Shown piece by piece: positions 63,536-64,000 of a DNA stretch of 64,000 nt (positions are counted from its first letter, which is position 1; every line of letters starts with the position of its first letter). Origin of the DNA: Streptomyces sp. SLBN-31 (GTDB lineage: Bacteria > Actinomycetota > Actinomycetes > Streptomycetales > Streptomycetaceae); NCBI RefSeq assembly GCF_006715395.1, contig NZ_VFNC01000001.1, forward strand, positions 3,844,001 through 3,908,000, in the 5' to 3' direction. The position numbers and the translations under genes are program-made. The notes below the pieces were generated by a model that saw only the letters and a program-made list of their open reading frames with translations, was not told the DNA's origin and did not search any database.

Positions 63536-64000
63536 GAACCGAACCATCCGCACCAGCCGAGCCCGTACCGCACTCACCGCCCTCGCCACCGCGAGCGCTT
63601 CGCCGGGCTGTTCACCACCACGACCGGTTCGGCTGCCGCCGACAAGGGCCCCGCCACCGAGGCGCCCAAGCCCACCGTCGTCCTCGTCCACGGCGCGTTC
63701 GCCGACTCCACGAGCTGGAACGACGTCATCCGCAGACTGCGCCACGATCACTATCCGGTGGTCGCCGTCGCCAACCCGCTGCGCTCTCTGAGCGGCGACT
63801 CCGCCTACCTCAGGGACGTCCTGGCCGGCATCGACGGGCCCATCGTTCTCGCCCGGGCACTCCTACGGCTACCTCGCTGCCTTCCTCCCGGACAAGGGGG
63901 AGAGCGCGGCCGACCTGGCGGGCAAGTTCCCGGGCAGTACCCTCGGCGACGCGCTGCGCCCGGTGCCGACCACGAACGCCGGCGGCTCCCCGGTCAATGA
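63536..64000 (+). pseudogene. Exported alpha/beta hydrolase remnant, cut by window end
   Basis: MNRTIRTSRARTALTALATASA begins a signal peptide; a frame change near 63600 is needed to reach PTVVLVHGAFADSTSWNDVIRRLRHDHYPVVAVANPL. At 63850 an extra C in GCCCGGGCAC shifts the frame again, and after GHSYG the sequence jumps to YLAAFLPDKGES, lacking about 20 residues present in the paralog (GSVISNAAKGLPEVKALVFV). The nucleophile Ser codon survives but the fold is broken. Homolog of 8349-9192 and 25957-26676. Confidence 0.8.

Overview
The window is high-GC actinobacterial DNA. Gene families, codon bias, the WhiB protein, the 7Fe ferredoxin and the crowd of ECF sigma factors all point to a Streptomyces or close relative. 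It reads as one accessory island rather than core chromosome: no tRNA, rRNA or ribosomal operon is present, many genes are paralogs of each other inside the window, and many are broken.

The unifying signal is a promoter. I count 28 copies of a motif with TGTCACA (rarely CGTCACA or TGTCACG) followed, in 27 of 28 cases, by exactly 17 nt and then GTC, usually preceded by CG. This matches the known recognition signature of ECF41 (SigJ-type) sigma factors, TGTCACA-N16-CGTC. The same 64 kb carries five ECF41-type genes (2030-2896, 12938-13669, 28949-29671, 29625-30629, 34135-35031) and an ECF41 fragment (59514-59672). ECF41 factors usually control one or two adjacent genes of the carboxymuconolactone decarboxylase / oxidoreductase / epimerase type. 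Here they appear to control a clustered regulon of about 35 genes.

Layout. 1-11 kb: secreted lytic enzyme, winged-helix protein, ECF41, ferredoxin reductase, hydrolases, YceI, ferritin-like enzyme, solo cytochrome b (QcrB-like). 11-17 kb: WhiB, aminopeptidase-like hydrolase, MarR coupled to a C-terminally truncated ECF41, large LuxR (LAL) regulator. 17-22 kb: NmrA then pyruvate dehydrogenase E1 and E2. 22-28 kb: cupin, hydrolases, DUF427, OsmC, damaged SDR with TetR. 28-36 kb: three ECF41 genes, NmrA, fumarate-reductase-like flavoprotein divergent from ferredoxin, cupin. 36-42 kb: carboxylate-activating enzyme plus acyl reductase, acetyltransferase, IlvC, glyoxalase-fold protein. 42-48 kb: two small unknown proteins, PP2C phosphatase, MFS exporter with an amber stop, NmrA plus CMD operon, flavoprotein remnant. 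48-56 kb: second LAL regulator, transposase remnant, FtsX permease, acetyltransferase, decayed TetR; this stretch has almost no ECF41 promoters. 56-64 kb: flavohemoprotein, NDH-2, gene-fragment scar, methyltransferase, hydroxyacid dehydrogenase, second QcrB and hydrolase remnant.

How the parts may fit (inference): the targets are rich in electron-transfer parts (ferredoxin, ferredoxin reductase, NDH-2, two QcrB, flavohemoglobin, SdhA-like flavoprotein, PDH E1/E2) and in reactive-species or aldehyde chemistry (OsmC, CMD, NmrA, YceI, acyl reductase). An alternative redox module switched on together by ECF41 factors is a reasonable working model. About fifteen genes or gene remnants carry frameshifts, deletions or stops. 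Some lesions remove catalytic residues and are real decay; others sit in homopolymers and could be sequence errors.
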